Source: Streptomyces sp. SW4 (GTDB lineage Bacteria; Actinomycetota; Actinomycetes; Streptomycetales; Streptomycetaceae). From it: a stretch of DNA of 64,000 nt. Both the position numbers and the translations under genes were made by a program. Under the pieces are notes generated by a model. That model did not search any database. It was not told the origin of the DNA and saw only the letters and a list, made by a program, of their open reading frames with translations. Positions 18,639-28,818 of this stretch are shown here, one piece after another; within the stretch, counting starts at the first letter, position 1; the number at the start of each line of letters is the position of its first letter. Where the stretch lies: the NCBI GenBank assembly GCA_003248315.1, contig QKWM01000004.1, positions 1 to 64,000 of the forward strand. Direction: 5' to 3'.

Positions 18639-21600
18639 CCGAGGCCGAGCGTCTCGGCCAGCCGCCGCCCGGGGCCCGAGAGCGCGTCGAGCCAGTCGAA
18701 GCCCGTGGCCAGGCCGAGCAGCAGGGCGGCGACCGCCAGCATGTTCAGGTCGGCGAGCACCCTTCCCGCCCGAGACCTGGGCTGCTCCGCCAAGCCGGGC
18801 ATCCGTTCGCCGATGAGCCGGTAGCACCGGACGATGGGGCCCACAGCACGGGACCGAAGAGCAGGGCGCACAGCGTGAGTCCGGCTTCCATCCACAGGCC
18901 CGTACCTGGCGCCAGCACCGCCTGGATGTACGTCGAAGCCGCCAGGAAGTCGACGACGATCATGCAGGACGCCACGGCCACCGCGAGAAGGCGCCGGGGC
19001 AGCGGGGCCGACGAGGGAGGCGTCTCACGCCACGGTTTCGTCGGGGTGCCGAGGACCTCGCGCAGGTCCGAGTTCAAGTCCGCCCTGAGCTGCCACCGGT
19101 TGAGCTGGATCTCCGTGCGCACGGTCAGCGGGTGCTTGCGGCCGTGCACGCGCCGGCAGTCGTCGAGCAGTCGTTCCAGGACGGCCACGGCCCGGCCGCG
19201 TCCCCGGACGCCCCCCGCATCTTCGCCAGGTGGTATTGGACGGTCAGGGTGCGGAGGTGGTCCGGTCCGTGGACCCGCGCGGCGTCGGCCAGCAGGTGCT
19301 CGAGACTCCGCGCCGCCGCGGCCGCCTCCCCGGCCTTTCCCGCCAGTAGGCGAGGTCGTGCCGGGTGGCGAGGGTCTCGGGGTGGTCCGCGCCCAGCACC
19401 GGCCGCTGGTCGGCGAGCAGCCGCTCGAGGGCCGCCCGGGCCCCGGCGGGGTCCCCGTCCTTTCCCTGCCAGTGGGCGAGGGAGCGACGCGTGCCGAACG
19501 TGGAGGGTGGTCCGGGCCCAGCACCCGCCGCCGGTCGGCCAGCAGCCGCTCGAGGACGGCCCGGGCCCCGGCGGGTCTTTGGCCCTCCCTTGCGCGTCGC
19601 CCAGGTCGGCCCGGACGCCGAGTGTCAGGGGAGCGTCCGGTCCGATGATCCGCTCCGCGTCCTGGAGCAGTTGTTCGAGGAGTGCGACGGTGCCCGGCCG
19701 GCCCGCCGTTCTCCGGCAACCGGCCAGCTCCCGCCGGGTGGCGAGGGTCTGGGGATGGTCCGTGCCCAGCACCCGACGCTGGTCGGCGAGCAGGTGCTCG
19801 AAGGCCGTCGCGGCGCCGGTGGTGTCTGCCGCCGCCGCCCGCCAGTGGGCGGCGCTGTGCCGGATGGAGAGGACCAGGGGGTGGTCCGGCCCGAGGATCC
19901 GTTCCGCGTCCGCGTGCAGGCTCTCGCACGCCGCGAGGGCGGCGCCGGTCTGGCCGGCTTCTCCCCGCCACCAGGCGAGTTCGTGGCGGATGCCGAAAAG
20001 GTCGGGATGGTCGGGATCCGATGTCCACTGCAGGTGGTCGAGCAGATCCTCCAGGCCGGCCACGGCGAGTTCGGCGTCACCGGCCTCTCCCTGCCACCGG
20101 GCCAGGGCACGGCGTACCTCCAGGGCGCGAGGATCGTCCTGACCGAAGCAGCGTTCGAGGTCGGCCAGCAGTCGTGCGAAGGCGTCCGTCGCTCCCCGGA
20201 CGTCGCCCGTCTCCCCCGGTAGCGGGCGTGCAGGTGACGGGCGGCGAGCACGTGGGGATGCGTGGCGTGGAACCGCCGCTCCGTCTCCCGGAGCAGCCGC
20301 TCGGCCGCGGCGCAGGCCCCGGCGTGGTCCCCGCCGCTCCCCGCCACATCACCAGAGCCAGCCCGGTGGTGACCGTGTCGGGGTGGTCGCGGCCCATGAT
20401 CCGTCGCTGGTCGGCGCGTACCTGCCGCAGGGCGGCGGCAGCGGCGGCGGGGTGCCCCGCCCGCCCCTGCCAGCCGGCCAGTTGCCCGCGTGTCCGCAGG
20501 GTACGGGGTGCTCCGGGCCGAAGACGCGGGTGACGTCGGCGAGGAGTCGTTCCGCGGTCGCCACGGCGCCGGCCACGTCCCCCGCCTCCCCTCGGAGGTC
20601 CGCGAGAAGGGAGCGGGTGGTGAACACCTCGGGGCGGTCGGGTCCGAGGACCGGAACCTCATCCTCGAGCAGTCGTTCCAGGGCGGCCGCGGCGGCCGCG
20701 GGCTCCCCCGTGTCGGCCCGCCAGACGGCGAGCAGTTCACGGATGCCGAAGACCCGCGGATGGTCCGCCCCAGGACTCGCCGGTAGTCGTCCAGGAGGCC
20801 CGGAGCGCGGTCACGGCACCCGTGCGGTCGCCCGCCGACCACCGGAAGACGGCGAGGGCCTCGCGCGTGTCCAGCGTGCCCCGGTCGTCCGGGCCCTCCA
20901 CGCGCCGGCGCAGCGGCAGCAGCGCTTCCAGCTCGGCCACGGCTCCGGCCGCGTCGCCCGTCCGCCCACGCCAGAAGGCGAGCCAGTGCCGGGTGTCGCA
21001 GGTGTCGGGGTCCTCGGGTCCCTGTATGCGCCGCCGGTCGGCGAGCAGTTCCTCCAGTACGGCCACCGCCCCGCGGGATCGCCCGCCTCGCCCCGCAGGT
21101 GGGCCAGTGCCTGCCGGGTGAGAAGGACGTCGGGGTGGTCGCCCCCTTGCGTCCGCCGCTGGTCGGCGAGCAGTTCCCCCAGCTCGGTCAGTGCACCGGT
21201 GACGTCACCGGCCGCGCCCCGCGACCGGGCGTGCCTCCTGCGGGCGACGATGGTGTCCGGGTGCTCCGGGCCCAGGTGCGTGCGGCAGCGGTCGGCCAGG
21301 TCCCGGTAGTACTCGGCGGCGGCGGCGTGCTGGCCGCTGTCGTCCAGGCTGGTGCCGGCCGCGAGGAGGACGCCGTGGGGTGCGGGCCGGAACAGTGCCT
21401 CCCCGGCGGTCCGGGCCAGCGCGGAGGCGTTGGCGCGCAGCGCCGCGACGAGTCCGGAGTCCGGTCGGCGGTGGGCCAGGCGGCGGACAGCGCGTCCGCG
21501 GCGGTGCGGGCGATCCGGTCCTGTTCCTGCCGTTCCAGGGTCTCGCGGACCGACCGCTGGGTGAGCCGGTGCACGCGCACCGTCTGGTGGGGTGCGTCGG

Positions 21601-22839
21601 GTGTGTGCTCGATGAGGCTGAGCCGGTGCAGGGCCCGCAGTGCCAGCACCGCGTCCTCGGCGGACACCGGACCGGAACCGGGGCCGCTGTTCCCGGCGAG
21701 GTGGTCGAGCACCGGCGGGCTGGTCAGGACGGCACCGGGGATGCCGTGGGGGTCGAGCACGGCGGCCAGAGCGAGCAGGGACCGGGCGACACCGGGCGGC
21801 CCGAGCGCGTCCACACGCTCCAGCGCCAGGGACCATGCGGCGGACGCGGGAGCCGCCTGGTCGTCGGGCAGCGCGCCGCCGTCGGGCAGGAGATCGGCGA
21901 GCACGCGGGTCCGGTCGGCCAGCAGACGGCGATAGGCGGCGCAGTCCAGGCCCGCGTCCGTGAGGAAGGCCACCGCCTGCGACAGGGCCAACGGCAGGTA
22001 CCCGAGGTCGGCGGCGAGGCCCGCCAGTTCCTCGGCCGGCTCCTGGCCGGCCAGGGCGTCCCGCAGGTAGTTCACGGCCTCCTCGGGGCTGAAGGTGCCG
22101 ACCGTCACCACCTCCCGGCCGGGTCCGGCCAGGGCCGCCTCCCTGCGGCGGGTCGTGGCCAGGGTGAGGCCGTGCGGGTCGGCCGGGGCCACAGGCCGCG
22201 CATGTCGCCCGGGTCGGTGATGTCGTCCAGCACGACCAGCCAGCGGCAGGACCGGCCCCCGGCCCTGGGCCGGAGCCATGCCAGGAAAGCCCGCGCCGCC
22301 TGCTCCGGGTCGCCCGGATCGGCCCGGCACAGTTCGACGCCGGCCTGCGCGAACCCGGCGACCACGGCCGACCGGGTGGCCGCGCCGATCCACACCAGGA
22401 CGTCGAGGTCTCCGCTCTCCCACGCGGCGTGCGCATGGTCGGCGGCGAGCTGGGTCTTGCCGGCCCCGCCCATGCCGGTGAGGATCCGGCAGGGCGCCGC
22501 CGCGCCGGCGACCGCCTCCGCGCGGCGCTGGAACCATCTCGCCCGGGGCGGCAGGACACCGACCTGGTGGGGCCACGGGGCCGGCTCACGGGGCGGGAGC
22601 ACCAGCTTGCCGATGTAACCGCTGTTGGCGAACGCGCCGCCGATCGCCGTGGCGTCCCCCGTCCTGTGCAGCCACACCGACGGTGCCGTCCCGTGGTCAC
22701 CGGGCGGCGGGCCGCCATAGCCGCTCACGGCCATGCTCCCGCCCCGTGCCTCGGCGTCGCCGGTGTCCTCGACGGAGACGGCCGCGTCCGGCCGCGGGGC
22801 CTCCCGGCCGGATGCTGCGGGGTGCTTCCTCCGTCTCAT
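18635..22839 (-). CDS. NLR-like NB-ARC/TPR protein with N-terminal amyloid-type motifs and C-terminal membrane helices (many frameshifts)
   Basis: About 1,400 residues once frames are joined. Two copies of a short motif lie at residues 26-43 (TGDAEARGGSMAVSGYGG) and 60-77 (TGDATAIGGAFANSGYIG). The NB-ARC has Walker A LTGMGGAGKTQLA, Walker B RWLVVLDDITD, TLATTRR and LGYLPLALSQA. A winged-helix region is followed by about 18 TPR-like 42-residue repeats. The end has about three hydrophobic helices (LAVAVASCMIVVDFLAAS, MEAGLTLCALLFGPVLW, NMLAVAALLLGLATGF). Frames shift near 22190, 21480, 21080 and 20790 and repeatedly in the repeat array. NLR proteins oligomerise on ligand sensing and pass the signal to an effector; the neighbour at 22878 carries the same motif and is the likely effector. 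Confidence 0.72.
19100..21330 (-). repeat. Array of about 18 TPR-coding repeats, period about 126 bp
   Basis: A landmark coding for GPDHP-type residues recurs roughly every 125-126 bases, near 21260, 21134, 21006, 20881, 20757, 20632, 20506, 20380, 20255, 20127, 20006, 19877, 19751, 19630, 19503, 19378, 19253 and 19126. Each unit encodes a 42-residue helix pair (LRGEAGDPAG... LLADQRR...). Units are similar enough at DNA level to mispair or misassemble, which may add to the frame breaks here. Confidence 0.75.
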
Positions 22840-22877
22840 GCGGAACGGTCTTCCCCTTCGTACGTCCCCACGGCCCG

Positions 22878-23234
22878 TCAGCTGTAGTCGATGCCCGACG
22901 TGGCGCTGCTGCCCTCACCGGTGGCCTCGGCGTCGCCGGTGTGCTCCGCCCGGGCCGGTCCCCCGCCCCGGCCGTCCGGACGCCTGATCCCGGTGACGGC
23001 GCGCCCTCCGCCCTCGGCACGCGCCCGGCCGGTGCGCACGGCCGTGTCGTCGGTGCGGCCGTCGGGCCGCTGCTGCCACAGCGCCCAGACCAGGGCGGCG
23101 ATCCCCGCGGCGGCCTGCACGGTGGCGCCCGTCAACTGCCCCGCGTCCGGGCTGTCCAGAAGCCAGACCAGGGGCGTGGAGACGATCCCGGCCACCGCCA
23201 GCACGACGACGGTGGTCTTCCAGCCTCGCGACAT
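22878..23234 (-). CDS. Small two-helix membrane protein with two amyloid-type motifs; candidate effector of the NLR
   Basis: 118 residues, intact. Two membrane helices lie near residues 7-26 (TTVVVLAVAGIVSTPLVWLL) and 36-53 (GATVQAAAGIAALVWALW). A charged linker follows, then motif copies at 68-83 (TGRARAEGGGRAVTGI) and 99-115 (TGDAEATGEGSSATSGI) that match those at the N-terminus of the adjacent NLR protein. ATG 23234 has GAGGAG eight bases upstream; an upstream GTG at 23249 overlaps the carboxylesterase stop as GTGA and is an alternative. It ends 38 bases before the NLR start. In known NLR amyloid pairs, a separately encoded effector carries the same motif as its receptor; membrane insertion or disruption would be a plausible output (inference). 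Confidence 0.7.
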   Translation of the reverse strand: MSRGWKTTVVVLAVAGIVSTPLVWLLDSPDAGQLTGATVQAAAGIAALVWALWQQRPDGRTDDTAVRTGRARAEGGGRAVTGIRRPDGRGGGPARAEHTGDAEATGEGSSATSGIDYS

Positions 23235-23245
23235 CGTCCGACTCC

Positions 23246-24846
23246 TCACCCCCGCGGCAGCCCCAACATCCTAGGCGCGCCCGGCGGTTGCTTCCAGAAG
23301 ACCACCGTCCGCCGCGCGCTGCTCACCGGCGTGCCAGGCGCCCCGCCGCGGGCGTGTACCGGGGGCGTCGGGGGCGGCGGGTCCCACAGGGCCAGCTCGC
23401 GGTCCCGGGGGCCGCACACCGTCCGCGGCGGGCCCGCGTCGAACACGCGGACGGGGTGGGTGGCGTCCCACGCCTCCCAGCCGGGGTCGCCGTTGGTCGC
23501 GAACCGCACCCAGGCGCCGTGCATCGCGTCGGCGAGCGCGGCCGGCGCGCCCTCCCCCGCCAGCTTGCGCGACTCGGGCGTCTCGCCGGTGCCGAAGACG
23601 AAGCCGAGTTCGAGGGCGTGGCAGGCGCCGAGGCCGGGCCGGTTCGACGGCCAGGCGAACTCGTAGACGTACGACGATCCGGGCCGGGCGTCGGCGAGCC
23701 GGTGCAGCGGCCGGCGCAGCAGGTGGTCGGTGACGAGCTGCCCGACGATCTCGGCGGTCCCGGCGCCGGGGTGCAGGGCGCGGTAGCCGCGGGTGACGTC
23801 GACGCCGCAGTGGCAGCGGGCACGGGCGCCGGCGAGGGCGACGGCGCCGAGCCGGTCGACGCGCTCCAGCAGCCCGCCGGGCACGAGCCAGAGCCGGTAC
23901 TCGTCACGGGTCCAGCCCATCAGGAGGCCGACGCCGGGGGCCGCTCCGCCGTCGGTCAGGGCGTCGAGCGGGTCGCGGGGCACCAGGTCCCCGTCGACGA
24001 CGATGCCGAAGGCGGGTCCGCCGAGCACGGGGCTGCCGAGCCTGCCGGCCTCGGCCTGGGCGCGCAGCAGCAGGTCCCGGTCGACGGCCGCGAAGGCCTC
24101 GGCGGTGGCGGGGACCCTGAGGCGGCCGGCCATGCGGCGGACCATGCGCCGCACCTTCTCGCGGTCGGCGGCCTCGGGCGGCCCGCTCTGCAGCACCGCC
24201 CGCCGGAACAGTCCACGGGCCCGCGGGGCGGCGAGCAGGGCGCCGACGCTGATGGCCCCGGCGGACTGCCCGGCCAGGGTGACCCGGTCGGGGTCGCCGC
24301 CGAACGCGCCGATGGACTCGCGGACCCATTCCAGCGCGGCGAGCTGGTCCCGCAGCCCCGGGTTGGCGGGCGCGTCCGGGAACAGCCCGTAGCCCTCCAC
24401 GCCCAGCCGGTAGTTGACCGACACGCAGACGACGCCGTCCCGGGCGAAGGACCGGCCGTCGTACACGGGCACGGCCGACGAGCCCCTGGTCAGCGCGCCG
24501 CCGTGCAGCCACACCAGCACGGGAAGCCGCGCGCCGGGCCCCGGCTCGGGCGTCCAGACGTTCAGGTTGAGGCAGTCGTCGCCGGGGATGTCCGGGTCGG
24601 ACAGGTACCGGGCGAAGGCGTCGGAGTACGGCGGCTTGGGCGCCGTCGGCCCGAAGGCGCCCGCGTCCCGAATCCCGTCCCACGGCTCGGGCGGCACGGG
24701 CGGCCGGAACCTCCGGGCGCCGAAGGGCGGCGCGGCGTACGGGACGCCCCGGAAGACGGCGACCCCGTCCTCGTACCTGCCGCGCACCGCCCCGTAGGGC
24801 GTGGCGACCACGGGCCGACGGGCCCCGTCCGGTCCGTCACCGTCAT
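23246..24846 (-). CDS. Carboxylesterase/lipase, type B family (one frameshift)
   Basis: About 533 residues. The alpha/beta-hydrolase type-B motifs are clear: VFRGVPYAAPP near the start, DDCLNLNVWTPE, the oxyanion LVWLHGGALTRG and the nucleophile elbow VTLAGQSAGA with the catalytic Ser. It hydrolyses carboxylic esters. No signal peptide. ATG 24846 gives MTVTDRTGPVGP, which joins the main frame after one C near 24815; a GTG at 24851 in the main frame is the alternative. Its stop overlaps or lies 12 bases before the NLR-associated small membrane gene, so the three genes may be one transcript. Confidence 0.82.
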
Positions 24847-25058
24847 ACGACACCAGCCCCTTCACCGCGCGTCGCACTCCGTGCACCCTGCACCGGGTAC
24901 AGGTCGGAGCGTCGCACCGCCCGGATGTATTCCCGTGCATTCCCCCGCGGACGTACAACCTTTCGGCGCCGGTCCCGGTCCCATGACCCGAGCACGCGGC
25001 CGGCGCGCCGGTCCCGGGGAGGGCGGCCCGCCGGCGTTCCACGACGTACGGAGGGTCT

Positions 25059-26206
25059 GTGTCACGCCCTGTAAGACGCCCCGCGCTGCCGGCCCTGGTG
25101 ACCGGTCTGCTGCTGGCCCTGGGACGGCGTCCCGGCCGCCGCGCAGGAGGAGGAACCGCGCTTCGACCGGGCCGCCGAGGAGGTCACCGCCGGGCCGGGG
25201 ACGACGTTCGAGCTGCCCGGAGGGTTCACCAACGGCACCGGCCGGACGCTCGGCACCGTCTACGTGCGTGTCGACCTCGGCGGCTACCTCTCCTTCACGG
25301 AGGAGTTCGGCAACTGCTGGTACGAGGAGGACTGGGAGACGCTCCTCGTCGACACCATGACCTGCCGGCTGAGGGGCACGGTGCGGCCCGGCCGCTCCTA
25401 CGACCTGGACCTCGGCACCGTGAAGGTCGACAACGCGGCGTCCCGCGAACAGATCGACTACGTCGCCGCCACCGACGACCTCACCACCACGCTGCCGGAC
25501 GGCGCACGCCGGGGCTCCGGGCCGACGCTGGCCTTCACCGAGCGCGCCCGTCCCGACGAGCACGTGCGGCCGGCTCAGGACTCGCCGTACGTGTACACGA
25601 TCGTCAGGACCGGCCTCTCCCGGGACCTCGCGGTCAACGAGGTGACGCTGCGCGGCAAGCCGGGCGATGTCGTCGAGGCCGACTTCTACTTCGTCAACAA
25701 CGGCCCCGGGAGAAGCTCGGCCGTCTTCGACGACGAGTCGGACAACGACACGGCGCGCGTGGTGGAACTGACGGTGCCGCCCGGCGTGAAGGCCGTCGAC
25801 GTCCCCACATCCTGCCGGGGCAGGGAGCGGGGGTTCACGGACCAGGGAGCACCGGGCGCGGCCGGTTACACCTGTGTCCAGGACCGCCTCGACAAGCGCC
25901 GCACCATGCCCCCGGGCAGTTCGAGCACTTCCCCTTCGCCTTCCGCATCGAGCGGGCGGACGGCCGGGCCGGCGAGATCAGGATGCCGGACCGCGACGAG
26001 TTCGTCGCCTCGGACGCCGACCTGTCGAACAACTCGGCCGCCATCAAGGTCGACGTCACCGGAGCCCCGGCCCCTCGAGGGGCGTCGGCGCCCTCCTGCC
26101 CCATCTGCTCACCGGCGGTCTCGCCGCCGCCGTGGCCCTGGGCGGCGGCGCCCTGTGGCTGCGGCGCCGGTCCGCGGCCGCCCGCACCTCCCGGGAGACC
26201 CGATGA
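25059..26206 (+). CDS. Secreted, membrane-anchored protein of unknown function, first of a paralogous pair (frameshifted)
   Basis: About 383 residues. GTG 25059 follows GGAGG. An N-terminal signal peptide (ALPALVTGLLLALG) leads to an extracellular part with FELPGGFTNGTGRTLGTVYV, CWYEEDWETLL and LRGKPGDVVEADFYFVNNGP, Asp-rich and likely Ig-like. The end has a hydrophobic helix (LLTGGLAAAVALGGGALWL) and basic tail (RRRSAAARTSRETR), so it is probably a type I membrane protein. Frames change near 25122, 25137, 25918 and 26085. Its stop overlaps the next gene's ATG (ATGA). The shared domains with the next gene show tandem duplication. No LPxTG sorting motif. Confidence 0.65.
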
Positions 26207-27608
26207 ACCGCGGCCTGCGACGCTCCCTCGGCGCCGTCGCCACGACCTGCGCCCTGCTGGTCACCGCGCCGGCCTCCGCCGGCACCGGCAGCCCGGACGA
26301 GATCACGGACGCCACCACCGGCCCCTCGTCGTCATCGTCGACCCGCTGGCGCAGATCCGGCTTCCCGGCAGGGCGCACCCAACGACGTCTGGGTCTCCAA
26401 CATCGGGCGGGCCGATCTCACCGACGTCACCGTGACCGTCGACGCCTCCGCCCTCGAAGGCGTCTCGGACGACGTCGAGGTTCCCTGCGATCCCGACGGC
26501 GACCTGATCGGTGTCTGCGAGGACCTGGGGCCGGTGCGGCGGGGCGTGCCGGTCGGGGTCGGTCAGGTGCGGGTCGGTCCCGCCAAGGCGTCCGCCGCGG
26601 ACACCACGCGGCAGGTGCGGGTGACGGCCACCGCGGGCGACGGTTCCCGGGGCATGCAGCGGTTCCCCGTTCACGTGATGGGCACCGGGCCGGCGTTCGA
26701 CCGGGCGCCGGCCGCCCGGGAACGGCTCGACCCCGGCGGGACGCTCCCGCTGCCGGGAGGCTTCACCAACTACAGCCGCAGCCGCCTGGAGGCCGTGGAG
26801 GTGTCGCTCACCCTGTCGCCGGGCCTGTCCCTCACCGAGCGCTTCCGGAACTGCCTGTGGCGGACCCCCGACGAGGAGGGCGCCGATCGGACCGTGCGCT
26901 GCAAAGTGGTGGGCCCTTCGCCCCGATGGCCTCCTACGACGTCGACCTCGGCGCCGTACGGGCCGCCGACGACGCGACGCGGGAGCGCATCACGTACGGC
27001 GTGAGGTCGATGGAGGCCGGCGCTCCCCTGGCTCCCCTCGGCCTGGACGACGAACGCAGGGGCGACGGACCCACCGAGCTGACGGCCGTTGCCCGCACCG
27101 GCGCCACCACGTCCCTGCGCGCGGACGCGAGCGAGTACGAGCTGGCCAGCACGATCGACGTGGCCAACACCGCGGATTTCGCGGTCGACGGGGCGACCCT
27201 GCGCGGCCGGCCGGGGGACGTGGTGCGGGGTGAGTTCGCGGTGCGCAACGCGGGGCCCGGTTCCCGCGGTGCGACGCGCGAGGAGGAGGAGGCGCGCATC
27301 CAGAACGCGGTGTGGCTCTCCGTGCCGCCCGGCGTGACGGTCGTGAAGGCCCCGCCGAACTGCGTCGGGTACAAGAAGAACCGGCGCGGGACCGACCCCG
27401 GGACCTGGCTCGGCCTGGGCAAGCCGAAGGGACGTGCGTACGGCTGCGGGGGCGGGCGTACCTCGAAGCCGGGAAGGAGCTGCGCTTCGCGTTCGAGTTC
27501 CGGATCGACTCGCGGGAGCCGGGACCGGGTTCCGTGACCACCATGTTCCGGGCGGGCGACCCCCGTCCCGGCGACAACACGGCCCGCGTGGAGGTCGAGG
27601 TGCCCTGA
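26203..27608 (+). CDS. Secreted protein of unknown function, second of the paralogous pair (frameshifted)
   Basis: About 469 residues. The signal peptide is LGAVATTCALLVTAPASA. The body repeats the elements of the preceding protein: LPLPGGFTNYSRSRLEAVEV, FRNCLWRTPDEEG, YDVDLGAVRAADD, LRGRPGDVVRGEFAVRNAGP. It ends EVEVP without a membrane helix, so it is predicted to be released or held by its partner. Frames change near 26323, 26377, 26908 and 27460. ATG 26203 sits inside the stop of the first gene. An anchored and a free form made in fixed ratio would fit an extracellular complex (inference). Confidence 0.65.
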
Positions 27609-27621
27609 CCGGCGGCCGCCG

Positions 27622-28335
27622 TCACCCGCCGGCGTCCACGTCGTTGTCCGGCGCCCCGTCCCCCACCGGCGGCAGGTCACCGCGTTCCACGGCGGGGCCG
27701 CCGGCCGCGGGCCGGCGGGCGGAGGAGGGCCTCGGCCTCGGCGGCGTCCGGACGGTGGGCGGCCTCGGCCGCCGCGCGCAGGACGTCGCGCGGTACGACA
27801 CCCCGGTCGGCGTTCACGCGCACGACATGGCCGTCCCCGGGCCGGGTGTACTCGTGCTGGTGCGCACCGGCGCGGTACCAGGCGTCGCCGTCGCGTTCGC
27901 ACGTCGTCCACCGCCCGCCCTGCCCGCAGTCACCGGCGCCGGCCGCGGCCCGGTCGACGAACAGCCGGACCTGGCCGCCCGTGCCGGAGACGTAGACCGC
28001 GGAGAAGCCGTCGCCGCCGTACACGCCGACGGACTGCCGGGCCAGGCGGTACCCGGGACCGTCGTGACGTGGACCAGCTCGGGCGCCACGCCCAGCGCAC
28101 GGGCGCGCCGCTCAAGCTCGGCGGAGGGTGCGGCGGAACCCGCGCCGGCGGGCGGGAGGCGGAGGCGGTGTCGGTGTCCGCCCCGGAACCGGTGCCGGCC
28201 CGCTCGGCCCCTCCGGCCCGCTCGGTCCCCCGGCCCGCTCGGTGCCCCGGCCCGCTCGGTGCCGCACGCGGTGAGGGCCAGCGGCGCCAGCAGCAGCGCG
28301 GACAGGACGCGTAGGACGCGTACACGACAGATCAT
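27622..28335 (-). CDS. Putative lipoprotein with GTERAG-type repeats (frameshifted)
   Basis: The N-terminus RVLRVLSALLLAPLALTACG is a lipoprotein signal with lipobox LTAC. Then comes a low-complexity stretch built on a GTERAG-like hexapeptide, encoded by a 17-bp repeat around 28197-28262. A C-terminal domain follows: APELVHVTTVPG, SVGVYGGDGFSAVYVSGTGG, WYRAGAHQHEYTRPGDGH. About 238 residues after three single-base repairs; the last, near 27715, gives an end VGDGAPDNDVDAGG. I recognise no family. Membrane-anchored on the outside by inference. Confidence 0.6.
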
Positions 28336-28420
28336 GCCGTCATCCTGCCATCACCGGACCGGCCCCGGCCCGGTGTCCGTTTCCTTCAAGACCACCCCGG
28401 CCCCCGCCTACGGTGGCCGC

Positions 28421-28818
28421 ATGACCGCACGATTCGACGCCATCGGCCTCGTCGTCTCCGACATGGCCGCCTCCGTGACCTTCTACCGCCGGCTCGGCTT
28501 CCCCTTCCCCGAGGGATCCGAGGACCAGCCGCACGCCGAGGCCGAACTGCCGGGCGGGATCAGGCTGCTGCTCGACACCGAGGAGACCGTCCGGTCCTTC
28601 CACCCCGGGTGGCGCCCGCCCGGCCGCGGCGGGCGGGCCTCCTCGCCCTGCTGTGCGACACGCCGCAGGAGGTGGACGCGGTGTACGAGGAGCTGGTCGG
28701 GGCCGGGTACGAGGGCGAGCTGAAGCCGTGGGACGCCTTCTGGGGACAGCGGTACGCCGTCGTCGCCGACCCGGACGGCAACGGCGTGGACCTGTTCGCC
28801 CCGCTACCGGCCCAGTAG
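28421..28818 (+). CDS. VOC (glyoxalase/bleomycin-resistance-like) family protein (one frameshift)
   Basis: About 132 residues. It begins [20 protein letters not shown], then FYRRLGF and [10 protein letters not shown]; after a frame change near 28620 it continues [20 protein letters not shown] and ends [20 protein letters not shown] in style. This is the beta-alpha-beta-beta-beta repeat of the VOC fold with a terminal metal-type DPDGN motif. Members are lyases, dioxygenases or drug-binding proteins; the substrate is unknown. It overlaps the convergent AraC gene by 15 bases. Confidence 0.8.

Noticed and set aside
18635..22839. Reading the NLR locus as a set of separate small TPR genes
   Set aside because: The pieces are in consecutive frames of one regular 126-bp repeat array, and single-base repairs join them into one protein.
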